NCBI GenBank assembly: GCA_950295325.1
Contig: OX485807.1
Span: forward strand, 34,566,440 to 34,630,439
Source of the DNA: Polytrichum commune
Lineage: Eukaryota; Streptophyta; Polytrichopsida; Polytrichales; Polytrichaceae
Direction of reading: 5' to 3'
DNA length: 64,000 bases
Shown: positions 11,800-24,520 of the stretch, piece by piece
Position numbering within the stretch: position 1 is the first letter of the stretch
How the letters are laid out: each line of letters starts with the position of its first letter
Made by a program: the position numbers and the translations under genes
The notes under the pieces: model-generated
The model's database searches: none
Told to the model about the DNA's origin: nothing
The model's input: the letters and a program-made list of their open reading frames with translations, nothing else

Positions 11800-13010
11800 G
11801 AAACTTGTGAACGTTGTGTTGCTTTAGTATATCTACGGGGAAAGCATTGGCCAAAATTGGATTGAAAACCGGATCTTCCTTGATTTAGTTGTGATTATCG
11901 AAAGTGTAAGTATGTTGGTTTTTTATGGAATACACAAGCCCCTCCAATTGTGTTGACTATTGGGTCTAGTGTGATTGATAGCATTGAGCAAATCAAAATC
12001 ACTTGGGGTGAGAAGATACAAATTTTCTAATCCATATCAAGAAATTTAGTATATTAAGGCATGTGGATGTTATTCACAGTTTCTTTTCATGATCTCTAGC
12101 TTCTACTAGTCATATTTATGTAACGAAATTTGTGTTGCATTAGCAAGCTACAATGAAGCATCAATAAAAAAAATGGGTTGAGGACTGGACCTCCCTTGAT
12201 TTAGTTATAATTATTGAGAGTGCATGTGTGTTGAAACTTTGATGGAATACATAGGTCCCTCTAATTGTGTTGCTTATCAAGTCTAGACTGATTGATCAAT
12301 TTTAAGCACGTGGTCCAATCTTCTTTAAACATATGTCTTGTTGGGTGTTTGTTCTTACATCTATCCCAATGACACTCCAGATTGGCATTCATATATTAAA
12401 TATTTGAATAAGGCATGTGTATCTCATACGTCTAATTTAGGGTGGCCTCGCACTAGTCATTCATCGTCAACTGATGTAAATGATTTTGCAAACAATTGAG
12501 TGGGTGGCAACCATAGAAAGTTGGTTAGGAGGTGTACAGAGGTCCCTATAATCACACAAAAAAAAACATCAATTTTAATGCCATACTAAATTGAACGTCT
12601 ATTCAAGCCCAAAAATCAATGGGTAAGTTGATAATTAAGTTTAGATTGCAAACATAGTTAGGTGCCATGATTATTGATCACATAAATCAATCATTCTTGG
12701 TTTGTTAATCGATCGGTGATTGGAAACATGGTAGCCTATGTCACAAGTATAAGTCGAAATAATATCCACTTACAAAATGCATTGTAATTTGGTTATCACA
12801 AAAAAAATCTAAAATAACATTAAATTCTTCTTGTTTCTATTCTCTACACATGATTTTTTCTTTCTTTCTTTGATCATATCTAAACAAAATATATGCATGG
12901 TAAATTGCTTAACTGGTCAGGAATGGGTCGACTACCTTAACTGTTTCATTCGGTTGTCCAAACTGACAATCGACACAATCTAGCAATATTCAACATTGAA
13001 TCCCTAGTGT
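11800..13010. other. Intergenic with an old approximately 270-bp tandem duplication
   Basis: GATTTAGTTRTRATTATYGA, then GGAATACAYARGYCCCTC, then AATTGTGTTGMYTATYRRGT occur at 11885-11985 and again at 12190-12290. Related phrases occur near 49130-49200 and 49880-49960. No gene is supported. Confidence 0.45.
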
Positions 13011-13050
13011 TGGGAGTATCCTAAGAGAATTGGGAGTATCCTAAGAGAAT
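13011..13050 (+). repeat. 20-bp unit repeated twice exactly
   Basis: TGGGAGTATCCTAAGAGAAT is present twice head to tail with no mismatch, indicating a recent local duplication. Confidence 0.9.
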
Positions 13051-13149
13051 TATGCCTGCATAAACCTCGAGGTATTCCCAGGCCCACGAAAAGCCTTGTG
13101 ATAACTTAGTAATGGTGCCATTACTAAGTTAGGTGCATCTAACTTAGAG

Positions 13150-13335
13150 GTTTTTGTTTTTTTGGGGGGGGGGGGGGTTTGGAACACATGAGGTGCTTGA
13201 CCACCTGGCTAGTTGTTCCGTCAAGTAGAGAGACGATTTCACAATAGGGAATTGAACTACCAACCACTCCATTTGATTTGGGTACGTCTCCACTATCATC
13301 TGGTAGTTTAGTTTAGGGTCATCTTGGACCATCGA
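13150..13335 (-). mobile_element. tRNA-derived SINE, copy with 9-bp target duplication
   Basis: On the minus strand the element starts TGGTCCAAGATGACCCTAAA, carries a degenerate B-box-like word, continues through TGGTCAAGCACC and ends in an A/C-rich tail (seen on the plus strand as T-run plus a 14-G run at 13164-13177). AACTTAGAG flanks it at 13141-13149 and 13336-13344. Same family as 25474, 46884 and 17385. Confidence 0.8.
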
Positions 13336-13528
13336 AACTTAGAGTTAATCCTACATCATAATAATTTCCCCACTTGTTGGGTTTGGTCGAGCCGCAAGAT
13401 GCATTATTTGCATGTTGCCGACATCATCGTCTTGGTTCCAAATTTGAGGAGCCCGAACTAACTGATTGGGGATGAATAAAAACAAATCCCTTATATAGAA
13501 ACATAGAAAGTCAACAGTCGACTTCGAC

Positions 13529-13909
13529 ATGAAAGATGAGTTCCATAAGTCCATAGTAAAAGGTGGACTCTCATCCGCTCGTGATATATACAACTCCGTT
13601 TTTTCCCCAATTTCAACCTTGCCAATTCAACTCCAAAAGGGCCCCCAAGGATCACCGAATATTACATGTGGGCCTATGAAGATTCCACTTGCTATGTGCA
13701 TGCAAAACATAACTTTTGAAAAGTGGATGATAATTTGCAATGAAGGTTGTAAAGAAATTGTGAAGAGTGGCATATCGCAAGATGGCAAGTGGCACGAGAC
13801 AAGAGACTTCAATAAAATCGTGATAAGACAACATATCGATTTTGAGGGGTTTGGATACGAATTTGTCGCACAATGCACAAGTGGAACATTGACTACAAAT
13901 CCACACTAA
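13529..13909 (+). CDS. Unrecognised ORF (126 aa)
   Basis: This is the longest ATG-started frame outside the recognised genes and elements in the left third. It has a normal amino-acid composition (segments FEKWMIICNEGCKEIVKSG and RQHIDFEGFGYEF) and no low-complexity bias. I recognise no family. There are no obvious splice-joined neighbours. It could be a remnant exon of a transposon or captured gene, or chance. Confidence 0.3.
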   Translation: MKDEFHKSIVKGGLSSARDIYNSVFSPISTLPIQLQKGPQGSPNITCGPMKIPLAMCMQNITFEKWMIICNEGCKEIVKSGISQDGKWHETRDFNKIVIRQHIDFEGFGYEFVAQCTSGTLTTNPH

Positions 13910-13914
13910 AATCA

Positions 13915-16080
13915 ATATGTAGTGTACTTACATGTGTGCTTTCTTTGTGAAGAATGACACATGTAGTGAGAAAACATTGCATGATGAAATTGTGATGATG
14001 AAGTTGCTATTTTTCACCCTAAGGTCTAATCTCATTCACTCACGTCACACTGAGACAAAAGAGGCTTTGATTATTTGTGATAAGATCACGCATCAATTTT
14101 AAAAAAGTGTGAATGGTAATGTGACCACGATTCATATGTTACATGGTGATTATAATGCCACGCTAAATTGCACATACGATCCACTTACTTGTACTTTCTT
14201 AGTCAAAATTCACATGAATAGTTAAAAGGATTATCATGTGTAACTCCACATAGTGGTGACTCTAAGAGCCACCTTACAATATGTATTGATTCCTAAGTTC
14301 CATTTTGTTTAAGCAACGTAGTTGGCAAGGAGCAAAGTTCCATTTTTTTTTGCTTACACTAGGTTCTAAGTCCCAATGTCATGTACGTGGTGGCTAATTT
14401 CATGTTCAATGTCAAAAAGTTGGGACTAACCATGCTCCAAGGGTGAGTCCCGATAAAACATCCAGTCATGTTTAGCGGATAATTATTGAACTTGTCAATT
14501 ACTTCAAAAACTCAATTATGAAAAAATCATCAGTGGTTATCCTCATTATTTCACATCTAACAACAATTTTGACAAATCTACCACTCGAAAAAGCAAATTA
14601 TGCATTTCCCATCACTCTGTTGTAAATTTCTTTATTTTAGGCATTCATATCAAAAGAATTCATGAAAGCAATGAGACTTTTATTAATGATTTTTTGAAGT
14701 ATCCACTCCTAAATACACTATGGGATGAGTAGAAATCATTTTATGATTTCTAAAGATTATGGATGGGATCTTGTAATGGTGCGTTACAATCTCTAATGTG
14801 AATATTCTTATAAGACCCTTGATAATGTGCTCTTATAACACAACCTAGAACGTGCAATACCTTGTCGTCCTTGAACCACAAGCAACCAATCCAAAAGTAC
14901 ACCCATTCTTGAAAATTGTCATATTATTCTTGGTTTGCTTATTCTACAACCTCCGTCAGTTTAAACAACAACAACCTCGATTTGGCACTTTGGTAATGGT
15001 GTAATGGCAACAATGATATGTTTCAAAATTATGAAGAGGGCAAAAACAAAATAATAACGTTTCTCTTATCATAGCCATGCATAAGAATATAGTCAAGAGT
15101 GAGTTTTAAAATATCAAGTGGGTAAGGTAAGGCTTAGAACTTTGCAAAATGCATGTGACTTGGAACTTCACCCTTCACAATATCAACACCTCAAGTCCCA
15201 TGTTTTCCCATTCTTGATACACTTCAAAGGCCCACAAAGTTGAGACTTTCACCTCCAAGTGGGAAGTTACAAAGTGAAACTTGAAAAGCACACTATATAA
15301 TCCTATTAGTGTGAGGTAACTTTTGGAGTTACACGTCGTTACAACTTTCTATCGAGGAAATTATTCTCCTATGAAGTAAGCAATTTTATGTTCCTCAACA
15401 TGGACAACACATCAAACATTCTTATTAGCATGGGTTACCATTTGGAGTTACACATTGTTGTTTTTTTTTTATGAGAGTATCACCCAAAATAACATGAGTG
15501 GTGAAATATGCACTTCAAGAAACATGATCTAACGTGCTTAAAACAATTTGATTTTATCAGCAAAATTTTATAGCAATATGTAACTCCTAGCAATAACTTA
15601 CACTAATAGGACTATTTTATGTACATTAAATAGTCTTGTTATTATGGGCCATGATAAGTTTCTAGAGCCCATGCAAATTCTAATAACGATAATTAATGTA
15701 AGCTACATCAATTTTCTGTCCAAACGATATCAATGGTTATAAAAGTAGCACATGCCACATGACTATTTTTTTTTAAGAAAATTAACGTGGGCGATTACTT
15801 TACTTCATCCAACGTTCGTCTCATAATCAATACTTGATCCATTCAGTCAAAGATCTTCATGAAGACTTAGGGAAAGACCCAGCATCTTGGACCAACTTCA
15901 TTTCCACCTTGACTAGAAAACTATTGTGACCCACGTTAAATTATCCCCGCACTAATATGACTATTTAGTGTAATTGATTATCTCATGCAACTAAAATATG
16001 ACAATCAAGGTCAAGATTCATAGAAACATGTAGAAACTCCAAACGAGTAGCCCACACTACACTAATAAGCTCTTTAGTGT
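13915..16080. other. Intergenic, degraded repeats only
   Basis: Scattered GTGTAACTCC, TTGGAGTTACAC and ACTAATAGGACTATTT words (14240, 15320, 15447, 15600) look like ends of decayed type B2 MITEs; two near 15295-15610 are arranged in opposite orientation. No gene is supported. Confidence 0.35.
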
Positions 16081-16104
16081 ACATGTAGGTGGAGAGCGGC
16101 CCTA

Positions 16105-16447
16105 CCTACACAAAAATATTGTATTTATCGACATACGGTATTTCATGTCATTGTGGTGACATTTCTAATGACACTTCTTATGAAATAAGTTCACAAGAAA
16201 TGTTCATCCAAATGCCAATTATCGAGACGACGCTTGGTATATTCCGCATCCCAACATTCATGTGGCGAAACACTGTCAAGAATGATTGAAAATGAGATGA
16301 TAAATGAGAACAACCGCAACATTGTAAAACCACACTATAGTGTGAGGTGTAAATTTAGTGTTGGCGACACTACAATGAGTCGGGCGGTCTACAATGAGTA
16401 TCGAGCAAGACAAAATAGGAACGGTGACACTAAATAGAATGTCGATA
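16105..16447. mobile_element. MITE type B3
   Basis: The left end CACAAAAATATTGTATTTATC and right end GACACTAAATAGAATGTCG are degenerate inverted repeats. The interior carries AGTATCGAGCAAGACAAAAT, the hallmark phrase of this family. Noncoding. Confidence 0.5.
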
Positions 16448-16449
16448 GT

Positions 16450-17170
16450 AGCGTGAAATGGGTGGAAGTTGGTTTTAGAGTTTTCCTCCTTTTCCTAAGA
16501 TCCAAGGCCCATTAATTACGAGAGAAACTACGTGGTGTGTCCTTGTGGGTAATAATTGAGGTCACGGCCATGATGGGACTAGCTACCACTCACTACACAC
16601 ACACGAACTCACTAGTAAGTCCCCCCCCCCCACACACCTCTCCGGTTATCATGGAAGTTGAAAGACTCTAGTGTTTCCGGCGAACACCCCCCCCCCCCAC
16701 GGTGAAGAAAGTAAAAAGTAGCTTTTACTACCTATCTATCTACCTACCGGTGACCCCTAGTTAGTGTAAAAGGCATCTCCGCCCCATCAATCTTAGCCCT
16801 TCAAGGATGGACGGTGCACTTGTGTTTATACGGGACCCGATTTATACGAACCTCGACAAGTATCGGAAAGACAACAAGAAAAAGTGTTATGTGGTATATG
16901 ATTGTTGGAATTCCACCTTGAGTATCGTCTCTTGAGTTGTTAGGGTTTAGTAAAGTCGTATATGATAACGGTGATCGTATTTGCATGGTGTGTGTTCGGA
17001 TCTACGTGCAATTTTTAAACTCGTGAATAAAGAAGTAAATAACCTACAAACTTCTGGTCATCCGATGTGGATTTGAGCTTGTTGGTCCTACCCTGCTCAA
17101 GAGTCCTCTTGGTGCAGGGATGGGGTTTACTGCTTACCTTGTGGTGGGTGGGCTCTTGGATTCTTACTTA
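16450..17170. other. Intergenic with two poly-C tracts
   Basis: C runs of 11 and 12 lie at 16621-16631 and 16687-16698, beside CA/AC microsatellite-like sequence. No gene is visible. The 61-codon minus-strand ORF near 16800-16986 is unsupported. Confidence 0.35.
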
Positions 17171-17171
17171 C

Positions 17172-17384
17172 CTACACCACATATGATACTTAGTGTGACT
17201 TACTATTTGGATTTGCACGGTGTTATTTCTTTTTACTGTTGAAATGGTTTTTTACCAAGTAAAGTTGTCAATGTTTTGTAATGTCAAACAACATTTGTTG
17301 GTAAAATACGAGTTGTACAGTAAATAGATTTAGCATTGCGTAATTTCAAATAATAAGTGACACTAAATACCATATTTAGTGTAG
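17172..17384. mobile_element. Palindromic MITE type B2 (213 bp)
   Basis: The left end CTACACCACATATGATACTT and right end CACTAAATACCATATTTAGT + GTAG form an inverted repeat extending about 45 bp inward (GACTTACTATTTGGATTTGC against AATTTCAAATAATAAGTG). It abuts a truncated SINE at 17385. Confidence 0.65.
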
Positions 17385-17504
17385 CTAGTTTTTTCTGTCA
17401 AGTAGAAAGAAGATTTCACAGCATGAATGGAACCGCCAACCATTCCATTTGGAAATGGGTACCTCTCCACTATCACCCGGTAGTTTAGGGTCATCTCGGG
17501 CAAT
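17385..17504 (-). mobile_element. SINE, 3'-truncated copy
   Basis: CTGTCAAGTAGAAAGAAGAT, then GAACCGCCAACC (B-box complement region), then CTATCACCCGGTAGTTTAGG and GTCATCTCGG match the SINE head and body. The SINE 3' portion and tail are missing where the B2 MITE begins. Confidence 0.7.
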
Positions 17505-17860
17505 TATAAGCTCAAATGTGCCTATAGCTCCTTCTACGTATAATTATGTTTTGATTGGAAGGTCATTTGCAACAGGAGGCAGTAGCACTTGTACTATTAG
17601 CCTACTTTGGGAACCCGTTCCGATTTCACATATGAGCTCACAACTATGCTCAACTCTCTGTCTCTCTCTCTTTGACTCTCTTACATGATCCACTTTGATT
17701 CTAAGTAATCTTATTACTACATTACATACCAAAATACTCATGTGTAGTAACTCAGCCCAACTGGAAAGGAAATGTGTTATAGGCTCTCCCAATCCCTGGC
17801 TCAAAATTAAAAACAACATGTAGAGAGCAAAATTTTACAACTTTCGGATTGATGTGTAGG

Positions 17861-18140
17861 TGAATGCATGTATACCAATAATCAACATCAATAATGGTAT
17901 CAAAGAATCTACGATGGCTATCAAATTTGTAATACCCAGTCAAATATTGATATTTGGTGAGTATCTCTAGGTCAAAGTATCTTTGCATGCCCGAGTTGTT
18001 ATTTAGAAATTGGGTCAACACCATACTAAACAACATTGACTCTACGATGATGTTACCTACGTATGAAGGTCCTTGCATAAATCTTTTTGGTTTTGAATTG
18101 TATACAAAACTACTGTCAAATACCCATGCCCCTCTCGTTT
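17861..18140 (+). repeat. Dispersed repeat family C, partial copy
   Basis: AATCAACATCAATAATGGTA, then TTTGGTGAGTATCTCTAGGT and GGGTCAACACCATACTAAAC follow the family C order of 10329-10560. Confidence 0.55.
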
Positions 18141-18320
18141 AGAGACATGTGAAACCCTAATTAGAGAGAACCAAATGGTATGAAAGGAATATGATACCGC
18201 ACCAACACCGGGAACATACCTTAAAACCACCCATGCATAGCACTAACTTTTAGCCCAATTTGCAATCAAAGTGCGCGAAACACACTCCCCACACACGAGC
18301 CATAGTTAGAGCAACTTATA

Positions 18321-19085
18321 GTGTATTTAATTTTGCTAGGTAGTTATTTTGGTATCGTTTTTGTTTTTGTTTTCTTAATATTAAGCGGGTATCAACAACG
18401 AGGATCTCACATCTTCTTGGCATTGGTAGTGTATGGGTATTCGATGGTATTTTTGTCCTCAATCCCATTTGAGCCTATATACTATACAAGAAGTTTCACA
18501 CCTAGGTAAAATTGCCACAATATCAATATGGTATAGAATAATAACGATGCAAACAATAATATAGGCATCCAACGATTCTCTCACGTTGACATACCCACCA
18601 AACATTGATATTTGATTACAATTTGGATCACTAAACGGGGAGAACCAGTTGCTAGTTACAGATGAACCGGTGGGTATTCAATGGTAGTTTTCTTTTCAAT
18701 CCCATTCGAGCCTATAAACTATACAAGAAGCTTCACACCTCTAGGTAAAACTGCCATGGTATCAATATGGCATGGAATGATAGCTATGCAAATAACAATA
18801 TAAACATATAGAGATTCTCTCACGTTGACATACTCATCAAATGTTGATATTTGACTACAATTTGGACCACTAAACAGGGAGAACCGGCTGTTGATTACAA
18901 ATGAACTAGGTGAAGTCAACGACACCATTATAATTATTGATAATCTTAGAAAGAAGTTGTAAAATATACCTCAAGGTAATCTTTAAAAAACCGAAAGATG
19001 TCAACACGTAACCGGTTGGGCTTGAAAACACTATGATATCGTCCAATTATGCCCCAAAGTCTTCCGGACCCTAATGGAACCCCAT
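18321..19085 (-). repeat. Dispersed repeat family C, inverted, with an internal ~239-bp tandem duplication
   Basis: GGGTATTCGATGGTA at 18434 and GGGTATTCAATGGTA at 18673 start two head-to-tail units, each containing TTCACACCT...GGTAAAA, TATCAATATGG and GATTCTCTCACGTTGACATA. After 18940 it runs into the ACCGGTTGG part of the family (19008). Confidence 0.6.
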
Positions 19086-19089
19086 AGGG

Positions 19090-19910
19090 TAGGTTCTTTG
19101 ATACCAATTACCTATCAATGGGGATCATTTCGTACTCGTGCATTCCACCTTTATACCATCGGCCCAACGTCGGTAATTACTAGGTGTAATAGTTGGCCAC
19201 GACCCATGTAATTACTCGGATATGGTGAGTTACCGGGGCATATACAGCATTGATTACGGGAGTCTTTCCTTTGATGATTAAAGACACCTTCCGTTCCATC
19301 ACACGGTCTTCCGCGCTCAAAACATGGGGCTTACCTAATACCTAGTACCATAGTGGTATAAATATAACCCCGCAACATGTCATTGGTTGTAAACCAATGT
19401 AGGTCAATGCATGGTAACAATTACACAAGTACTCACATGAGAAACGGTGTCAAAGAACCTCTCCAATTGATATCAAAATCGTAACACTAATTGTGTATTT
19501 TTACAAGAACATGAGTGAGTTAGTCGTATACGTGAGTCATTATTTGGGTTAATATCATCTTATAACCATATTGGTACTAGGATATTTTGACCTACGTGTG
19601 AAGTTTTGCACGTGGCATATGGACCCTAATGAAGTGTGTGTGTGTATATATATATATATATTGTAGTCGAAGGCAGTTGTTGCAAGCCATTGTTGACCGA
19701 AGAATTCACTCTATTCTATCACATTTCCAAGTTAACTTTCCAAAATTAAGTTGTTTGGAAAAAAATTCTTCAAAATTTCAACATGTTGCAAGATAACATA
19801 ATAAACTCCATAACCACCATGGGTACTACATTATATGCTTTTGCAACAAATGTATTGGGGCTAACTTGATACTCACCTAGTGATCATCATCTCACAACCC
19901 AAGTTACCGT
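19090..19910. repeat. Family C fragments plus a (TA)n/(GT)n microsatellite
   Basis: The 19395-19630 segment (CAATGCATGGTAACAATTAC, GTGTCAAAGAACCTCTCC, GGTACTAGGATATTTTGACC) is another family C fragment. A GTGTGTG(TA)n microsatellite lies at about 19637-19661. No gene. Confidence 0.45.
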
Positions 19911-19939
19911 AAATGGCTCTCTATTCCCACAGAAAACAA

Positions 19940-20165
19940 CTACATTGACTATTGCACGTAGTGCGTGCTACAATCTGGAATTACGCAATGCAATAACGTT
20001 TTATTTAATAGTTCAAGTTTTACTAATGAAAGTTCGATAGTTTGTTTGCACATCATAGAACATAAAAGGCTTTGCTTGGTTAAATATTACATTCTTATGA
20101 TATAGTTATAGTACTACGTAACTCCAAACATTAATTGGGAGGATAAATAGTGTAATTTGTCCCTC
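19940..20165. mobile_element. Diverged type B2 MITE
   Basis: GCTACAATCTGGAATTACGC on the left and GTACTACGTAACTCCAAACA on the right resemble the inverted inner arms of B2 elements. It is bracketed by GGCTCTCTATT (19917) and AATAGAGAGCC (20256), which may be the ends of an enclosing element. Confidence 0.4.
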
Positions 20166-20467
20166 GAGTGTTGCCACATGTCAACCCTACATTGGGCGAG
20201 ACGCTCTTTGAATTCCCACGTGGACACTACATTTTGGCACTCGTAAAGATGAAATAGAGAGCCTCTCAATGGGTATCTCACATAAAATAAAGAGTTCCTG
20301 ACCTAGTATTAGGCAACTTGATATTGTAGAATATTTGGGAAACCCCACATCCACAAACAGTCCTCGGGCTCTCTCTATACGTTAAGACAGTACTAGGTAG
20401 CAGATATAAAAAAAAAAATCACTTGTGCTAATTACTGGGTGAGAATCTCTGAACACCCGACTACTAA

Positions 20468-21395
20468 GGGCCACTTCACACACGAGCCAAGAGCCGTGAC
20501 CGTGAAATTGTGAGAGCCCAAAAGAAAGTGTCCAAAGGCCGTCCCAACACACCTCCAAACTCATGTAGTGTGGTCACGGACCTTGAAGTGTAGTGTGAAG
20601 TCATATGCGCCCGGGCCCTCGACCAAATGCTATTTCAATGAATTTCGGTTCACGCAAGTCCTTATACATAATAAAAAAGAATAAATCAATGATTGTGAGC
20701 GTTTGGAGTGCCATGGTCTCCCAGTTTTGTGTTAAGCCTACGTCAAGAGGTGGTTTTTTCAAAATAGTCCAAGTGACCATGTAACACGATCCATTCGATG
20801 CCATATGGGAGTCCATGTAGACTTTACATCCATCTTGCATTCACATAATCCATTGGTCCCTCAAGCGTAGTGTGAAGTGAACTTGGACCGGCTCTATCTT
20901 TTCCACCAATGAGAGTGCTTGAAGTGTACCAAGTAATTGTGAGAGCCCAAAAGAAAGTGACCAAAGGATGTCCCAACACACCTCCAATGTCATGTAGTGT
21001 GGTCACGGACCCTCAAGTGTAGTGCGAAGCCATATGTGATTGGGCCCCCAACCAATTGCTAATTCAATGAATTTCTATTCATGTAAGTCCTCACGCATGA
21101 TAAAGTAGAATAAATCAACGGTTGTGAGCATTCGGAGTGCATGGTCTCCTAGTTTTGTGTTAGGCCTACCTCCAAGAGGTGGTTTTTGAAAATAATCCAA
21201 GTGACCATGAAACATGATCCATTCGATGCCGTGTAGGTATCCATGTAGATTTTACATCCATCTTGCATTCACATACTCTGTTGGTCCCTCAAGCGTAGTG
21301 TGAAGCGAACTTGGACCGGCTCCGCCTTTTTCCACCAATGAGAGTGCGTGGCGTGTAATGGTCACGGGCTCTCAGTCTCATGTGTGAGGTGGCCC
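20468..21395 (+). mobile_element. Composite of two family A Harbinger MITEs, TAA target duplication
   Basis: One insertion-like unit of 928 bp is bounded by TAA at 20465-20467 and 21396-21398. It consists of a left copy (20468-about 20928) lacking its last ~40 bp, joined directly to a second copy (about 20935 onward, starting AATTGTGAGAGCCC) lacking its first ~35 bp. Both are in the same orientation. Unequal recombination between tandem or nested copies would give this structure. Confidence 0.75.
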
Positions 21396-21399
21396 TAAC

Positions 21400-22950
21400 T
21401 CACTCATAACTTTGAGATCCCAACACCCTTTTTTCCTGCATAAAGAAATCACCTCTGCCTTAAGGTACACGCTTCACTTTCACTTTTAATTATTTTGTCC
21501 AACTCATAATTTACCCAACCCAAAGTTACTATGCACATTCAAATGCCAAGCTATTATGGACCTACTATACCGTTTATGATACTTAGCGCCACATACACTA
21601 TTTGCAAAGGACCTAGATTAGATGCTTAGAGGTCTCCAAGTGTCGTGTCTTTTGATAGTCGATATGATACTACTCATCAATGTGAAGTAGATTCTTCGAG
21701 TGAAAACTATTTGCATTAGGACATTTAGTGTAGTAGGTTGGGATACTTGAGATGATAGTTTTGTGTTTTAGTTTGCAAGGGGAATATGTTTCGAGCATAT
21801 TAATGTCAAGTGTCACTTTTGTGTGTGCTTGAATCAATTCATAGATCATTGTAACATAGGCATACTCCTCAAAACATTTATTGAACATACTCATGCCCAC
21901 ATATGAGTAAGTGCATGTAAATGTAAAGTGTCGTGAGGTGACACTAATGGTGAAGTTGGTGATCATCAATGTAACCTAGCATAAGCTTCACAAATAGGGT
22001 AAGTGACACTATTATGCACGTGACACAAAATACCATAAACGATTTACTGTAGTAGACAAGTTCAAAGTTTTTTTTGGGTGGAAGACAAGTGTGTTATGTT
22101 GATTAAATGGCTCTTGAATGTCTAGACCTACCATACGGTGTTGTTTGATTTGACACTACATAATAATTTTTTAAAGAAATTTGCCGTGTGTTGTTTCCAC
22201 ATTGGTCAAGACCAAAGTTCAATCCAATGTGGAAATTAGCTTTTGGCACTCAAAAAGTGATGAGCCAATCTACAATCAATCTACAATATTACTGAACAAT
22301 ACCAAAATAAATAGAACAAACTTATTGTTGACCACGTGCCAATGTATACACATATACTACATGACTGGTGACTTTACTCCTAACGATCGAGGCCGATGTT
22401 TGTGTCTAGGCAGTCATTGTTGTCTAAACAACATCAACACACATGCTTGTGTTATAACCTCCTAACTTTGAACATGTGGATGACTAAAACTTCTGTAAAC
22501 AATATTGACTTTACAATGTTGTCATCCGTATAATGGGATTTTCTTATGGATTTAGGCACGAATTTGGGACAATTTTGCTTTGGCCTTTAGAAGTTGGTAC
22601 TTACACGGTCGACAAAATGGGAGATTTTAGTTTTTTTTTTTGTGTTGGGTTCATGTTACGGGTGAAAGAAACGTCAACTATGTTATTGGTTTCTAAGATA
22701 CTCAAGCTTTGAGTACTCAACAATGACACATTGACAAAACATAATAAAGAAAAAAAATTAGAAGTTGACATCGCCAACATTTGTCGTATAAATCTAGGTT
22801 GACTCTTGGAGTACTGCAAGAGTGATGAATTGCGACGAACCCGATAGGGAACATGGATTTTTTTTAAACAAATTGGTTCTTGTTTTGTGTGAAAGCCCAA
22901 GTTTTAGGTGCTAAGTACCAAATTGTGGGTGTCTCAACCTATGAGCCCCC
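21400..22950. other. Intergenic with MITE fragments
   Basis: GTTTATGATACTTAGCGCCA at 21570 and CACTATTATGCACGTGACAC, then AAAATACCATAAACG, near 22010-22040 look like opposing ends of a ~480-bp B-type element. The 94-codon (22181, plus) and 99-codon (22900-22601, minus) ORFs have no recognisable features. Confidence 0.35.
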
Positions 22951-22954
22951 AACA

Positions 22955-23321
22955 CTACACTAAATATTGCATTTACTTTCACCTATTCTATTTGTCTCGC
23001 TCAACACTAATTGTAAACCTAACATTATTTGTCATTCCTTGTAGATAATTTTGGGTATTATAGATTTACAATGTTGCAAATATTTCATTTACCAAGTGAT
23101 TTTTCATCCAAATTAAATCATCCAAGACAACATTTTCATTACATAAAATGTTAGGATGCATAATATACCAAACTTTGTTTCAATCATTGACATTTGGATA
23201 ACTAAAAGCAAGTTGGCATGGCAATATTTATAAACTTATTCATAGGAAGTGTTGTTAGAAAAGTTACTACGGTGACATAAAATACCATACGACACTAAAT
23301 ACAACATTTAGTGCAATGAAT
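22955..23321. mobile_element. MITE type B3, inverted orientation
   Basis: The left end CACTACACTAAATATTGCAT and right end CACTAAATACAACATTTAGTG are inverted, with the interior GTCTCGCTCAACACTAATTG being the reverse of the family hallmark. Confidence 0.6.
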
Positions 23322-23868
23322 CGATGGAACCAAATAACAAGACATTGGCGCCAACCCGTGTGATACAAAGTTACTCTTGACTCCTAGGCTGACCAACTTA
23401 TCACCAACAATGGGTTATTAGGAAAGGTTCTTACCAAGGGAATTCTTGAGTACGGTAGGGCCAACATGCTCGACGTTGGTTTTTCTTTTCTTTTCTTTTC
23501 TTTTCTTACCGAGATTGAACAAGTAATAATATATAGAGTTACTATAGATTTGGTAAGGAGAATGGACCCCCCCCCTTCTTTTGTTTCCTTCTTTTTGTTT
23601 TGGATTATACAAACAATTGATAATCTAAGCACCAAATTTCACAGTGTGTCAACTTATGCCATGTCAAATTTTGTGACATCTATTGAGGGGGAGAGGAGGG
23701 TGAAAGCAATGATTACTATTATAGAGCCCTAAGATTACTAATTAAAGCTAATTTAAACCCCTAAATTGAGGTAAGAGTTTCCAACTATATTGTTTATGAT
23801 ACAGGGCGTTACTAATTATTTGTAGTTATGCAATTCTATAATTTTTTTGTAAGAATACATACATACAC

Positions 23869-23937
<69 letters not shown>

Positions 23938-24520
23938 GTTGGATAATGCTCATGTCTATTATTTAATCTTCTTTGGTGGTTTAAAAAATAAATGTATAGT
24001 AATAAGATATAGCGTTGTGTAACCTCTCATGATTAATTCATTTTAAGACATGGAGTGCAAAGTGAGAGGAAGGTATGATCCATTCATTCATGGGCTATAT
24101 CCATGTAGGTAAGGAGGACGTGTTGGAGTCGACTTGTGCACCAAGTGTTGGTTGCCATGTGGGGCATGATATAGGCGGACATACAACATGTTTGACATTG
24201 TTCACAATTGTTTAAAATAAAACATGTTGGTATACTTGTAAGGTTGAGCCCATGGGTTAGGTGCATGTTAGTTTAAAGTCATGAAGTGAACACTACTCGC
24301 GATGAATAAGCTTCCTTTTGTAAAGGAGACCCAAAACAAAAAAATGGCATTACGCTTGGAAAATTTCCTTGGTTCCACAATGCAACGGCCTACAACTGAG
24401 TATTGTTATGAACGGAGTAGTGTTATGAGCACAAATTGGAAGGTGTGAATAAACAATGTACCCACAATAGGCAAGTTTTTACTACCCCCCTTGGTAAGTG
24501 TAGTGAAACAAAACCTACCC
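23322..24520. other. Intergenic with a disrupted B2 MITE and CTTTT/GA microsatellites
   Basis: A TTTTC pentamer repeat (23484-23506) and a nine-C run (23567-23575) are present. A B2-like pair (TTATGATACAGGGCGTTACT near 23796 and GCGTTGTGTAACCTCTC near 24012) encloses the GA microsatellite. No gene is supported. Confidence 0.4.
23874..23933 (+). repeat. (GA)n microsatellite, about 30 units
   Basis: An uninterrupted GA dinucleotide tract of about 60 bp. The ORF running through it (RERERE) is an artefact of the repeat. Confidence 0.95.

Noticed and set aside
23828-24022. Arg/Glu-repeat ORF
   Set aside because: It is a translation of the (GA)n tract.
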